Positions 1-5,396 of a stretch of DNA of 7,244 nucleotides are shown piece after piece (position 1 is the first letter of the stretch; each line of letters starts with the position of its first letter). Both the position numbers and the translations under genes were made by a program. The notes beneath the pieces were generated by a model. It was not told where the DNA came from. It ran no database searches and saw only the letters and a program-made list of their open reading frames with translations. The DNA is taken from assembly GCA_934445015.1 (NCBI GenBank), contig CAKSDJ010000062.1:1-7244 (forward strand), given 5' to 3'. This stretch comes from an uncultured Eubacteriales bacterium (lineage in GTDB: Bacteria; Bacillota; Clostridia; Oscillospirales; Acutalibacteraceae).

Positions 1-1016
1 GCTGCTAAAATCGGGTTTTCGAATACGCCCATAGGTCCGTTCCATACAACTGTCTTTGCACCCTTAACTTCATTAGCGTAAAGTTCTGCTGTTTTCGGAC
101 CTATATCAAGGCTCATCATATCCGAAGGGATTTTATCTGCGTCTACAACTTCAATATCAATAGGTGCGTCAATCGGGTCGGGGAACGACTTTGTAATTGT
201 GCAATCGATCGGAAGAAGAATTTTTACGCCCTTTTCCTCGGCTTTCTTTAACATATCGCGGCAGTAGTCAATTTTTGTTTCGTCAATAAGCGATGTACCT
301 GCGCTGTAACCCTTTGCAGCAAGGAAAGTATATGCCATACCGCCGCCTATAATAAGCGTATCGGCCTTTGTAAGCAGATTTTCAATAACGGGGAGTTTGC
401 TGTCAACCTTTGCGCCGCCCAAAATTGTAACAAACGGACGAACAGGTGTTTCTACCGCATTACCGAGATATTTCAATTCTTTGCCTATAAGATAACCTGC
501 AACTGCTTCTTTTACGTATGATACAACGCCGACAGTAGAGCAGTGCGCGCGGTGTGCCGTGCCGAACGCATCGTTAACAAATATATCGGCGAGTGAGCCG
601 AGTTCCTTAGAGAATGCTTCGCCGTTTTTGGTTTCTTCAGCGCGATAGCGTGTGTTCTGCAAAAGAACTACGTCACCGTCTTCCATAGCTGCCACAGCCG
701 CTTTTGCATTTTCACCGACTACATTATCATCGGCGGCAAATACAACTTCTTTGCCCAATTTTTCAGAAAGTGCCTTTGCTACAGGCGCCAAAGAAAGTTC
801 TGGCTTGGGTTCGCCCTTAGGTTTACCGAGATGTGAGCAAAGTATTACCTTGCCGCCGTCGGCAATAAGTTTTTTAATAGTGGGGAGTGCGGCGTTAATT
901 CTGTTTTCGTCTGTGATAACGCCGTCTTTAAGCGGAACGTTAAAATCACAGCGAACAAGAACTTTTTGACCTTTAACGTTAATATCATCAACGGTCTTTT
1001 TATTAAGTGCGTTCAT
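1..1016 (-). CDS. pgk: Phosphoglycerate kinase, C-terminus cut by window edge
   Basis: Glycolytic enzyme of the cytoplasm that transfers the acyl phosphate of 1,3-bisphosphoglycerate to ADP, giving 3-phosphoglycerate and ATP. The minus-strand frame opens at ATG 1016-1014 and stays open to the edge, giving 338 codons of the roughly 395-400 usual for the family. Visible motifs are VLVRCDFNVPL (residues 19-29), SHLGKPKG (61-68), VNDAFGTAHRAH (147-158), GGAKVDSK (200-207), GGGMAYTF (224-231) and NGPMGVFE (326-333). The missing part is the C-terminal end with the Gly-rich GGGDS-type nucleotide loop. The start is supported by AAAGGA at 1030-1025, eight bases upstream. trmL lies upstream on the same strand across an 84-base gap, so co-transcription is possible, but pgk also has a candidate promoter of its own. 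Family assignment is certain; the truncation is a window artefact. Confidence 0.97.
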   Translation of the reverse strand, partial: MNALNKKTVDDINVKGQKVLVRCDFNVPLKDGVITDENRINAALPTIKKLIADGGKVILCSHLGKPKGEPKPELSLAPVAKALSEKLGKEVVFAADDNVVGENAKAAVAAMEDGDVVLLQNTRYRAEETKNGEAFSKELGSLADIFVNDAFGTAHRAHCSTVGVVSYVKEAVAGYLIGKELKYLGNAVETPVRPFVTILGGAKVDSKLPVIENLLTKADTLIIGGGMAYTFLAAKGYSAGTSLIDETKIDYCRDMLKKAEEKGVKILLPIDCTITKSFPDPIDAPIDIEVVDADKIPSDMMSLDIGPKTAELYANEVKGAKTVVWNGPMGVFENPILA

Positions 1017-1057
1017 TTAAAACATCCTTTCAAGATTGTTAAATTTTATACAGATAT

Positions 1058-1085
1058 ATTTTACCACATTTTTGAAAATTTTCAA
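1058..1085 (-). promoter_or_regulatory. Candidate sigma-A promoter for pgk
   Basis: Reading the minus strand, a -35-like TTGAAA (1085-1080) is followed after 16 bases by a -10-like TAAAAT (1063-1058). This would give a leader of about 35-40 bases before pgk. The boxes are imperfect and the spacer is AT-rich, where chance matches are common, so the call is moderate. Confidence 0.4.
1072..1085. repeat. Perfect 14-base palindrome upstream of pgk
   Basis: TTGAAAATTTTCAA is a perfect inverted repeat without spacer, between the trmL stop and the pgk start, overlapping the candidate pgk -35 box. It could be an operator or simply an AT-rich coincidence. It has no T-run or GC stem, so it is not a terminator. 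Confidence 0.5.
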
Positions 1086-1102
1086 TATATATTTAACATA
1101 AA

Positions 1103-1618
1103 TTACTCAAAATCTTCCCATTTGTAGTTGTGCAGTTGACCGAAATTTTCAAGTTGCGGATAATTCCATTGCCTGAGTGTTTCGTAAACAGCAATTGCAA
1201 CCGAATTTGACAGATTAAGGCTGCGGATTTCACCCTGCATAGGTATGCGCACACATCTTTCGGGGTTTTTTAACAAGAGTTCTTCAGGCAGACCCTTTGT
1301 TTCTTTTCCAAAAATAAGATAACAGTTATCTGGATATGTGACATCCGAGTGAGTTTGCCTGCCTTTGGTCGTATAATAATAAAAATTACCTTCGCTGTTT
1401 TTTTCGAAAAAATCTTTTAAACTATTGTAATAAGTTATATCAAGATAATGCCAATAATCAAGTCCGGCGCGTTTTAACTTTTTATCGTCGGGCGTAAACC
1501 CCATAGGGCCTACAAGATGCAGTCTCGCTCCTGTTGCAGCACATGTACGCGCAACGTTTCCCGTGTTTTGAGGTATTTCGGGTTCAACCATAACAATATT
1601 TATTACAGACACATTCAT
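1103..1618 (-). CDS. trmL: tRNA (cytidine/uridine-34 2'-O)-methyltransferase, TrmL/CspR type
   Basis: SPOUT-superfamily methyltransferase that uses S-adenosylmethionine to methylate the 2'-OH of the wobble nucleotide in certain tRNAs. From ATG 1618 it is 171 residues, close to the family's usual 155-170, and is a stand-alone catalytic domain without an added RNA-binding domain. The three family motifs are present: EIPQNTGNVARTCAATG (residues 14-30), LIFGKETKGLP (101-111) and RIPMQGEIRSLNLSNSVA (124-141), which builds the knotted SAM site. The start is uncertain. A GTG at 1621 is in frame directly before the chosen ATG, and the family core begins only at INIVMVEPEIP (residue 6). There is no Shine-Dalgarno at normal spacing, and the promoter places the RNA start only a few bases upstream, so translation may be nearly leaderless. 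pgk follows on the same strand. Confidence 0.93.
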   Translation of the reverse strand: MNVSVINIVMVEPEIPQNTGNVARTCAATGARLHLVGPMGFTPDDKKLKRAGLDYWHYLDITYYNSLKDFFEKNSEGNFYYYTTKGRQTHSDVTYPDNCYLIFGKETKGLPEELLLKNPERCVRIPMQGEIRSLNLSNSVAIAVYETLRQWNYPQLENFGQLHNYKWEDFE

Positions 1619-1629
1619 CACCGATGTTT

Positions 1630-1659
1630 ATTATAGTATTTTTATTTGGTACTTGTCAA
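1630..1659 (-). promoter_or_regulatory. Consensus sigma-A promoter for trmL
   Basis: On the minus strand TTGACA (1659-1654), 18 bases and TATAAT (1635-1630): both boxes match consensus exactly. The expected RNA start near 1622-1625 is only about 5-8 bases before the trmL ATG. The -35 box lies in a palindrome shared with the divergent promoter. Confidence 0.8.
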
Positions 1660-1681
1660 GTAAGCCGATGTGTTGTATAAT
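1653..1681 (+). promoter_or_regulatory. Sigma-A promoter for the membrane protein gene
   Basis: TTGTCA (1653-1658), 17 bases and a perfect TATAAT (1676-1681). The RNA would start near 1688 and give a leader of about 24 bases with AAAGGA (1698-1703) eight bases before the ATG at 1712. The -35 box overlaps that of the divergent trmL promoter within ACTTGTCAAGT (1651-1661). Confidence 0.75.
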
Positions 1682-1711
1682 TACTTACAAGCAAAATAAA
1701 GGAATGTCGGT

Positions 1712-2308
1712 ATGAAAAAAAACGAAAACATTTTAAAATATTTAGAAAAATATAAGTATAAATACGGTATAAGTTATGCCGAAGAAAACGGTAAACTTGC
1801 AAAGTTTTTTTCTGTTGCTGTTTCGGTTTTATGGGTGTATTCTTTTTTTATTTCAGTGCTTTCAATACTTAGTTTTTCATTGAACTTTAAGGTTGGCACA
1901 TTGGAATACGCCGATTTTGACAGTGCATTTATAACTACGATTGTATGCGCTGTTGTAATGATTGCGGCGGCGACATTATTTGTTTGCAACTTAAAGGTGG
2001 CAGGCTGCATAACCGCCGTAATTACACAACCGTTTACAGTTCTTGCTTACGAAAATATTTCAAAATACGGAACCGGCTATGTCGCAGGTTTTTACTGGAA
2101 GTATTTAATACCCGCAATTCTAATCACCGTTTTTTCGGCTTTGTTGCTTACGGTTATAATAAGGGCGCGTGTTAAAACAAACAGGTTGTATAACAATCTT
2201 GTCGGCGGCCTGTATAAGCAGTACGGCACTAAAGACGGTCAAAAACTGACCGATTCCGAGTGGGAAGAATTTTTAAACAGATACAATCCGTATAAACAAA
2301 TTACTTAG
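1712..2308 (+). CDS. Unrecognised four-helix membrane protein upstream of spoVAC
   Basis: I do not recognise this 198-residue protein and assign no function. It has a Lys/Tyr-rich N-terminal segment (residues 1-31), then four hydrophobic stretches that fit membrane helices at about 32-58, 71-93, 96-113 and 129-150, then a charged C-terminal tail (151-198) ending with LTDSEWEEFLNRYNPYK. Basic residues flank the first and last helices, which suggests both ends are cytoplasmic. There is no signal peptide cleavage site or catalytic motif that I can name. The start has AAAGGA at good spacing and a sigma-A-type promoter, so it is probably expressed in growing cells. It ends 33 bases before spoVAC and could read through into it. 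Its position matches that of the extra small membrane genes found at the head of some spoVA operons, but it does not look like SpoVAA or SpoVAB. Confidence 0.8.
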   Translation: MKKNENILKYLEKYKYKYGISYAEENGKLAKFFSVAVSVLWVYSFFISVLSILSFSLNFKVGTLEYADFDSAFITTIVCAVVMIAAATLFVCNLKVAGCITAVITQPFTVLAYENISKYGTGYVAGFYWKYLIPAILITVFSALLLTVIIRARVKTNRLYNNLVGGLYKQYGTKDGQKLTDSEWEEFLNRYNPYKQIT

Positions 2309-2318
2309 GGCAACAATA
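2290..2318 (+). promoter_or_regulatory. Forespore (sigma-F/sigma-G type) promoter for spoVAC
   Basis: GTATA (2290-2294) fits the -35 GYATA/GHATR of sigma-F/sigma-G. After 14 bases, GGCAACAATA (2309-2318) fits every defined position of the sigma-F -10 pattern GGNNANAHTR. It spans the stop codon of the upstream gene. spoVAD has the same -35, spacing and AACAATAACA core, which greatly strengthens the call. RNA would begin near 2325, leaving a leader of about 17 bases with GAAAGGG as ribosome binding site. Consensus sequences are recalled from B. subtilis; which of the two sigma factors acts cannot be told. Confidence 0.6.
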
Positions 2319-2341
2319 ACACCCGAAAGGGAAGTGTTGTT
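2315..2341 (+). promoter_or_regulatory. Hairpin covering the spoVAC ribosome binding site
   Basis: The 5' arm AATAACACCC (2315-2324), a GAAA tetraloop (2325-2328) and GGG (2329-2331) make three GC pairs. After an AAG bulge (2332-2334), TGTTGTT (2335-2341) continues the stem with seven pairs, one of them T-G. The arm ends directly before the ATG at 2342, so the Shine-Dalgarno GGG is paired. The forespore promoter overlaps the 5' arm, so RNA started near 2325 would lack it and leave the site open. Confidence 0.6.
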
Positions 2342-2785
2342 ATGTTGCCTGATAAACAAAAATACAGTGAAATGGTAAAAAAGGCATCGCCGCCGTCGCC
2401 CAAAATAAAAGATTTTATATGGGCATTCTGCGTAGGCGGTGCCATTTGTGTTATAGGTCAGCTTTTTAATGAACTTTATACATCGTTAGAACTGTCTGAA
2501 AAAGTAATAAAAATGGCAGTGCCGGTTACAATTATTTTTTTAACTGCAATTATAACCGGCATAGGTTGGTTTGACAAGATTGCAAAACACGCAGGTGCAG
2601 GCACTCTTGTACCGATTACCGGATTTGCAAATGCGGTAGTTTCACCTGCAATTGAATTTAAAAATGAAGGTTGGATTTTAGGTGTAGGCGCAAAAATATT
2701 TACAATAGCGGGACCTGTAATAATGTACGGTACAATAGCAAGCGTTGTATACGGCTTGATTTATTGGATAGTACACCTTTTTTAA
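2342..2785 (+). CDS. spoVAC: Stage V sporulation protein AC, spore dipicolinic acid channel subunit
   Basis: Inner spore membrane protein of the SpoVA system, needed for dipicolinic acid (DPA) uptake into the forespore; in B. subtilis SpoVAC behaves as a mechanosensitive channel involved in DPA release at germination. The 147 residues match the family length of about 150. A charged N-terminal segment with a PPSP stretch (residues 1-24) sets it apart from the shorter, homologous SpoVAE. Then come hydrophobic segments at about 25-45, 56-74, 86-103 and 111-145. The family signature GAGTLVPITGFANAVVSPA (85-103) and the EGWILGVGAKIF stretch (109-120) align with B. subtilis SpoVAC from memory. The ATG has GGG at 2329-2331 as ribosome binding site, held in a hairpin. 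The gene is followed by a strong terminator, so it is probably not in a simple operon with spoVAD. Confidence 0.95.
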   Translation: MLPDKQKYSEMVKKASPPSPKIKDFIWAFCVGGAICVIGQLFNELYTSLELSEKVIKMAVPVTIIFLTAIITGIGWFDKIAKHAGAGTLVPITGFANAVVSPAIEFKNEGWILGVGAKIFTIAGPVIMYGTIASVVYGLIYWIVHLF

Positions 2786-2798
2786 CATAAACTAAAAA

Positions 2799-2839
2799 AC
2801 AGACTTTGTTTATAAATAGCAAAGTCTGTAATTTTTTTA
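2799..2839 (+). terminator. Intrinsic terminator between spoVAC and spoVAD
   Basis: A perfect 10-pair stem, ACAGACTTTG (2799-2808) with CAAAGTCTGT (2820-2829), has an 11-base loop and is followed by a run of seven T at 2832-2838. On the other strand the stem is followed by TTTTTT (from 2798-2793), so it could also stop antisense transcription. It lies 14 bases after the spoVAC stop and about 100 bases before the spoVAD start. Confidence 0.85.
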
Positions 2840-2876
2840 TTATAAAATACCTTTAATTTTAAGATAAGATTAAGCG

Positions 2877-2905
2877 GCATATTGAAAAAATATTTGCAAA
2901 CAATA
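2877..2905 (+). promoter_or_regulatory. Forespore (sigma-F/sigma-G type) promoter for spoVAD
   Basis: GCATA (2877-2881), 14 bases, then GCAAACAATA (2896-2905), which fits the sigma-F -10 pattern GGNNANAHTR in all but the second G. The core AACAATAACA (2899-2908) is identical to that of the spoVAC promoter and at the same distance from its -35. It sits after the terminator, so it supplies spoVAD with its own start. RNA would begin near 2912, just before the ribosome binding site AAAGAGG (2917-2923). In B. subtilis spoVA genes are read by sigma-G. Confidence 0.55.
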
Positions 2906-2931
2906 ACAAAAAAAACAAAGAGGTTATTATA

Positions 2932-3948
2932 ATGGGAAAAAGAATAGGTAAAAGAACAATCGTTTTTGACAACAAGCCGTATATAGCGGGGTATGGCTCC
3001 GTTGTAGGAAAAAAAGAATTCGAGGGTCCGCTCGGCAATGAATTTGACGCGCACGATGACGACAGCCGTTTTGGCAAAGAAAGTTATGAACAAGCCGAAA
3101 GTCTGTTGCAAAAAATTGCAGTTGAAACAGCATTGCGTAAAGCAAATAAAAATGAAAATGATGTAAAAGCAATATTTGCAGGCGATTTGCTTAATCAATG
3201 TATCGGTTCATATTTTGGTTTGCGTGCAAAAGGTATTCCTCTTATAGGTCTTTACGGAGCCTGCTCTACTATGACTTTGGGGTTATCGCTCGCTTCGGTT
3301 TTAGTTGACAGCGGCGCTGCAGATTGTGCCGCCGCAGTAACTTCATCGCATTTTTGCTCTGCCGAGCGGCAATACCGTTTTCCTCTTGAATATGGGGCAA
3401 TAAGGCCTCAAACATCACAGTGGACGGTTACGGGTTCAGGCGCGACAATATTAACATCTGAAAAAATTGTCGGCAAGCCCTATATAAATGCTGTGACCTT
3501 CGGCGAAATTGAAGATTTGGGTGTGACCGACGCCAATAATATGGGTGCTGCTATGGCGCCTGCTGCAGCATCTACAATTAAAAAGTTTTTAGACGATACA
3601 AATACCGAAGTAAATGATTACGACATAATTATGACCGGAGATTTAGGCCACGTCGGAACAAATTTACTTTATGATATACTCGAGCCTGACGGTATTGATA
3701 TTCGCTGCCATCACAGCGACTGCGGACTGATAATATTTGACCGCGAAACACAGGATGTTCACGCGGGCGGTTCGGGTTGCGGTTGCAGTGCCGCGGTACT
3801 GAACTCATACGTGATGCACAGATTTGAATCAGGCGATTTTAAAAACATTCTTTTTTTGTCAACCGGTGCGTTAATGTCGCCCACATCTTCTATGCAGGGC
3901 GAAAGCATACCGGGTATTGCTCATCTTGTTAATATACGCATAGATTAA
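2932..3948 (+). CDS. spoVAD: Stage V sporulation protein AD, dipicolinic acid-binding protein
   Basis: SpoVAD is the soluble, thiolase-fold member of the SpoVA complex; it binds dipicolinic acid directly at the inner spore membrane and is needed for its import into the forespore. The 338 residues equal the usual family length. It starts with GKRTIVFDNKPYIAGYGSVVG (residues 6-26, only family-like here), followed by EGPLG (31-35), the LYGACSTM stretch with Cys111 at the thiolase active-site position (108-114), the VTSSHFCSAERQYRFP block (136-151), TGDLGHVGTNLL (235-246) and a Gly/Cys-rich GGSGCGCSA (279-287). The C-terminus has SMQGESIPGIAHLV (320-333), highly typical of SpoVAD. AAAGAGG lies eight bases before the ATG. 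It has its own candidate forespore promoter. The usual next gene, spoVAE, is absent: only 48 bases separate this stop from a convergent gene. Confidence 0.97.
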   Translation: MGKRIGKRTIVFDNKPYIAGYGSVVGKKEFEGPLGNEFDAHDDDSRFGKESYEQAESLLQKIAVETALRKANKNENDVKAIFAGDLLNQCIGSYFGLRAKGIPLIGLYGACSTMTLGLSLASVLVDSGAADCAAAVTSSHFCSAERQYRFPLEYGAIRPQTSQWTVTGSGATILTSEKIVGKPYINAVTFGEIEDLGVTDANNMGAAMAPAAASTIKKFLDDTNTEVNDYDIIMTGDLGHVGTNLLYDILEPDGIDIRCHHSDCGLIIFDRETQDVHAGGSGCGCSAAVLNSYVMHRFESGDFKNILFLSTGALMSPTSSMQGESIPGIAHLVNIRID

Positions 3949-3973
3949 ACAATAGCCGCATCATCTAAAAAAC

Positions 3974-3993
3974 TTTGTGTAAAAAAGCACAAA
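3974..3993 (-). terminator. Weak hairpin between convergent genes, probable terminator
   Basis: TTTGTG (3974-3979) and CACAAA (3988-3993) form a six-pair stem around an eight-base loop. On the minus strand the stem is followed by GTTTTTTAG, which suits termination of the hydrolase gene that stops at 3997. On the plus strand the tail AATAATTATTT is poorer. The stem is short and AT-rich, so the call is moderate; it may serve spoVAD too. Confidence 0.45.
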
Positions 3994-3996
3994 TAA

Positions 3997-4977
3997 TTAT
4001 TTGCTGTTTTGAAAATTTATTTGTTCGGTTTGTATTAAGTCATAATGTATTAAATTTTCTGAATTTAAATCTTCATGGTGCATATCTATTGCAGTTATTT
4101 GATGGTTGTTGTAACAGGTATAATAGTATACACCTTTAGTCGCATTGCAGCAGGATGTGTATATCGTTATTTCAAACCTACCGTTATCCAATTCGCAACA
4201 GCCGCGCTGTTGATCGACCGAGTTTAAAATATGAAAAAATTGGCTGACACTGTCAATTTCCGAATAACCGGACACCGAATTCATTTTTACAAACGCTGCT
4301 CTTACAAACCGTGATTGTGACGATAAATCTCCCGGTAGTCCTATTGCACCCATTCCGCGGCTGTACGTTTCTAAATTTAACTTGTCAGAAAATTTATTTT
4401 CTGGCGACTTTGCCGATAGATTAGCAAAATTGTTAAGGTTAAACATTTGCTTATCAAAAGTCGGATTGTTTGTAAGCACGCCTACTGGATTATCATAAAC
4501 CTTTATACCCTCTGTTACCGATTCAACCGTAATGGCGGAATTTTTGTCGGCGATTATCCAGTGCAACTGTGCAACGGGGTATTTTTCACTGAAAGGTGTA
4601 TCGGTAATATTTGTATTCGCAATCAGAATTTTTGCCTCGTCAACATTTTTGCATTGCGTCAGAATCCACGGTATAAATTCAAACTGTGCGATATTATTTT
4701 TGTCTGCGCAATTGCTGGCATAGTGGGCGTTACCCACAAAATTAAGCCCTGCCATACACAATCCGACTTCGTTTGCAGCATCATAATACAGCGGATATCC
4801 GTCCGCAATATGAGCAATCCCGATTACAGCAAAACGATTTTTGAATTTTGTTTTTTCGTGAAATTCAAACTTGAAGTTACGCGGTGTTATCACTACCTTT
4901 TCACCGTATGAAAATTCGTAGTCAAGGGTACGTCCGAAGTAAAAGCCATTTGTCTTGTATGTTGCAGCGGTACACAT
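3997..4977 (-). CDS. bsh: Choloylglycine hydrolase family enzyme, probable bile salt hydrolase
   Basis: Ntn-hydrolase of the bile salt hydrolase/penicillin V acylase family (peptidase family C59). Its likely reaction is cleavage of the amide bond between a bile acid and glycine or taurine. The 326 residues match the usual length. The protein begins MCT, so removal of Met exposes the nucleophile Cys2. Other expected active-site residues are Arg16 and Asp19 (FGRTLDYE), Asn79 in AGLNF, Asn170 in VLTNNPTFD and Arg223 in SRFVRAAF. TLHW-like QLHW (137-140), GLPGD (213-217), FFHILNSV (247-254) and YTSCCN (273-278) also follow Clostridium perfringens bile salt hydrolase as I recall it. There is no signal peptide, so it is cytoplasmic. 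AGGAG (4989-4985) precedes the ATG. The gene faces spoVAD tail to tail. A penicillin acylase or N-acyl-homoserine lactone acylase is a less likely alternative; substrate preference cannot be read with certainty from the SRGMG loop (206-210). Confidence 0.9.
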   Translation of the reverse strand: MCTAATYKTNGFYFGRTLDYEFSYGEKVVITPRNFKFEFHEKTKFKNRFAVIGIAHIADGYPLYYDAANEVGLCMAGLNFVGNAHYASNCADKNNIAQFEFIPWILTQCKNVDEAKILIANTNITDTPFSEKYPVAQLHWIIADKNSAITVESVTEGIKVYDNPVGVLTNNPTFDKQMFNLNNFANLSAKSPENKFSDKLNLETYSRGMGAIGLPGDLSSQSRFVRAAFVKMNSVSGYSEIDSVSQFFHILNSVDQQRGCCELDNGRFEITIYTSCCNATKGVYYYTCYNNHQITAIDMHHEDLNSENLIHYDLIQTEQINFQNSK

Positions 4978-4996
4978 ATTATCACTCCTGTTTTTT

Positions 4997-5002
4997 ATTA
5001 TA
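4997..5002 (-). promoter_or_regulatory. Possible -10 box for the bile salt hydrolase gene
   Basis: A perfect TATAAT (5002-4997 on the minus strand) lies about 20 bases before the start codon. I see no convincing -35 at 16-18 bases upstream, and the region is very AT-rich. Transcription from the tRNA side is unlikely because a terminator lies between, so a promoter is needed somewhere in 4990-5058. Confidence 0.3.
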
Positions 5003-5059
5003 TATTATGTCACCTCAGCGACGAAACATAATTCAAATTCGGAATCTCATATAAAAACA

Positions 5060-5110
5060 AAACACCCGACGATATCCAACTCTTAAAAATTCGGATTTCA
5101 ACGGGTGTTT
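5060..5110 (-). terminator. Intrinsic terminator of the tRNA-Ser gene
   Basis: AAACACCCG and CGGGTGTTT (5060-5068 and 5102-5110) form a perfect nine-pair outer stem. Inside it GAAATCC and GGATATC (minus strand sense) pair with one mismatch, giving a long two-part hairpin with a 15-base tip loop. On the minus strand the stem runs into TGTTTTTAT. It begins four bases after the tRNA CCA end. Confidence 0.8.
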
Positions 5111-5114
5111 CAAT

Positions 5115-5207
5115 TGGCGGAGATGGAGGGATTCGAACCCTCGAACTGTTTGTAGCAGTTACACGATTTCCAATCGTGCGCCCTCGACCGGACTAGGCGA
5201 CATCTCC
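5115..5207 (-). tRNA. tRNA-Ser (anticodon GGA), CCA encoded
   Basis: Class II tRNA of 93 nucleotides including CCA (5117-5115). The acceptor stem is GGAGATG (5207-5201) with CATCTCC (5125-5119), followed by discriminator G, as expected for serine. The anticodon arm is CACGA-TTGGAAA-TCGTG, giving anticodon GGA, which reads UCC and UCU. A long variable arm, AACTG with CAGTT around a seven-base loop, is typical of tRNA-Ser. The T arm is GAGGG-TTCGAAT-CCCTC. It has its own promoter and terminator and no other tRNA beside it, so it is a single-gene unit. No integrated element is visible at its 3' end. Confidence 0.97.
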
Positions 5208-5218
5208 GTGCGAATGAT

Positions 5219-5247
5219 ATTATATAAGAATTTACATAAAAAATCAA
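5219..5247 (-). promoter_or_regulatory. Strong sigma-A promoter for tRNA-Ser
   Basis: On the minus strand TTGATT (5247-5242), exactly 17 bases, and a perfect TATAAT (5224-5219). The -10 ends 11 bases before the mature tRNA 5' end at 5207, leaving only a very short precursor leader, as is usual for stable RNA genes. Confidence 0.8.
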
Positions 5248-5321
5248 GTCTAAATTTTTATTTCAGCGTTATATAAGCAGTTTTTTTGTAACGGTTATTT
5301 TTTCAATCTTGCCGTTGCTTG

Positions 5322-5350
5322 TCATATTTAATATTTCACTCACATAATAT
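5322..5350 (+). promoter_or_regulatory. Sigma-E type promoter for spoIVA
   Basis: TCATATT (5322-5328) matches the sigma-E -35 pattern KMATATT at every position. After 14 bases, CATAATAT (5343-5350) matches the -10 pattern CATAYAHT at six of eight positions. RNA would start near 5357, about 40 bases before the ATG. In B. subtilis spoIVA is read by sigma-E in the mother cell, so the gene identity supports the call. Consensus recalled, not computed. Confidence 0.65.
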
Positions 5351-5396
5351 TAAGCAGTTGAAAAATTCTTAATGTGAAAGTTTCGGAGGAATATTT

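Noticed and set aside
652..969. 105-codon plus-strand reading frame opposite pgk
   Set aside because: The minus strand encodes continuous, highly conserved phosphoglycerate kinase here.
1..1016. pgk as a broken gene
   Set aside because: The frame is intact up to the window edge and all visible motifs are normal; the missing end is due to the cut.
2782..3198. Minus-strand reading frame over the spoVAC-spoVAD spacer and spoVAD start
   Set aside because: Phe/Cys/Lys-rich translation of complement, crossing a terminator and the well-supported spoVAD start.
4447..4911. Long plus-strand reading frame opposite the bile salt hydrolase gene
   Set aside because: It lies wholly antisense to a gene with clear active-site motifs, has a Cys/aromatic-rich composition typical of antisense translation, and has no promoter.
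5115..5207. tRNA gene as an attachment site for an integrated element
   Set aside because: No integrase, no repeat of the tRNA 3' end elsewhere in the window, and the flanks are ordinary core genes.
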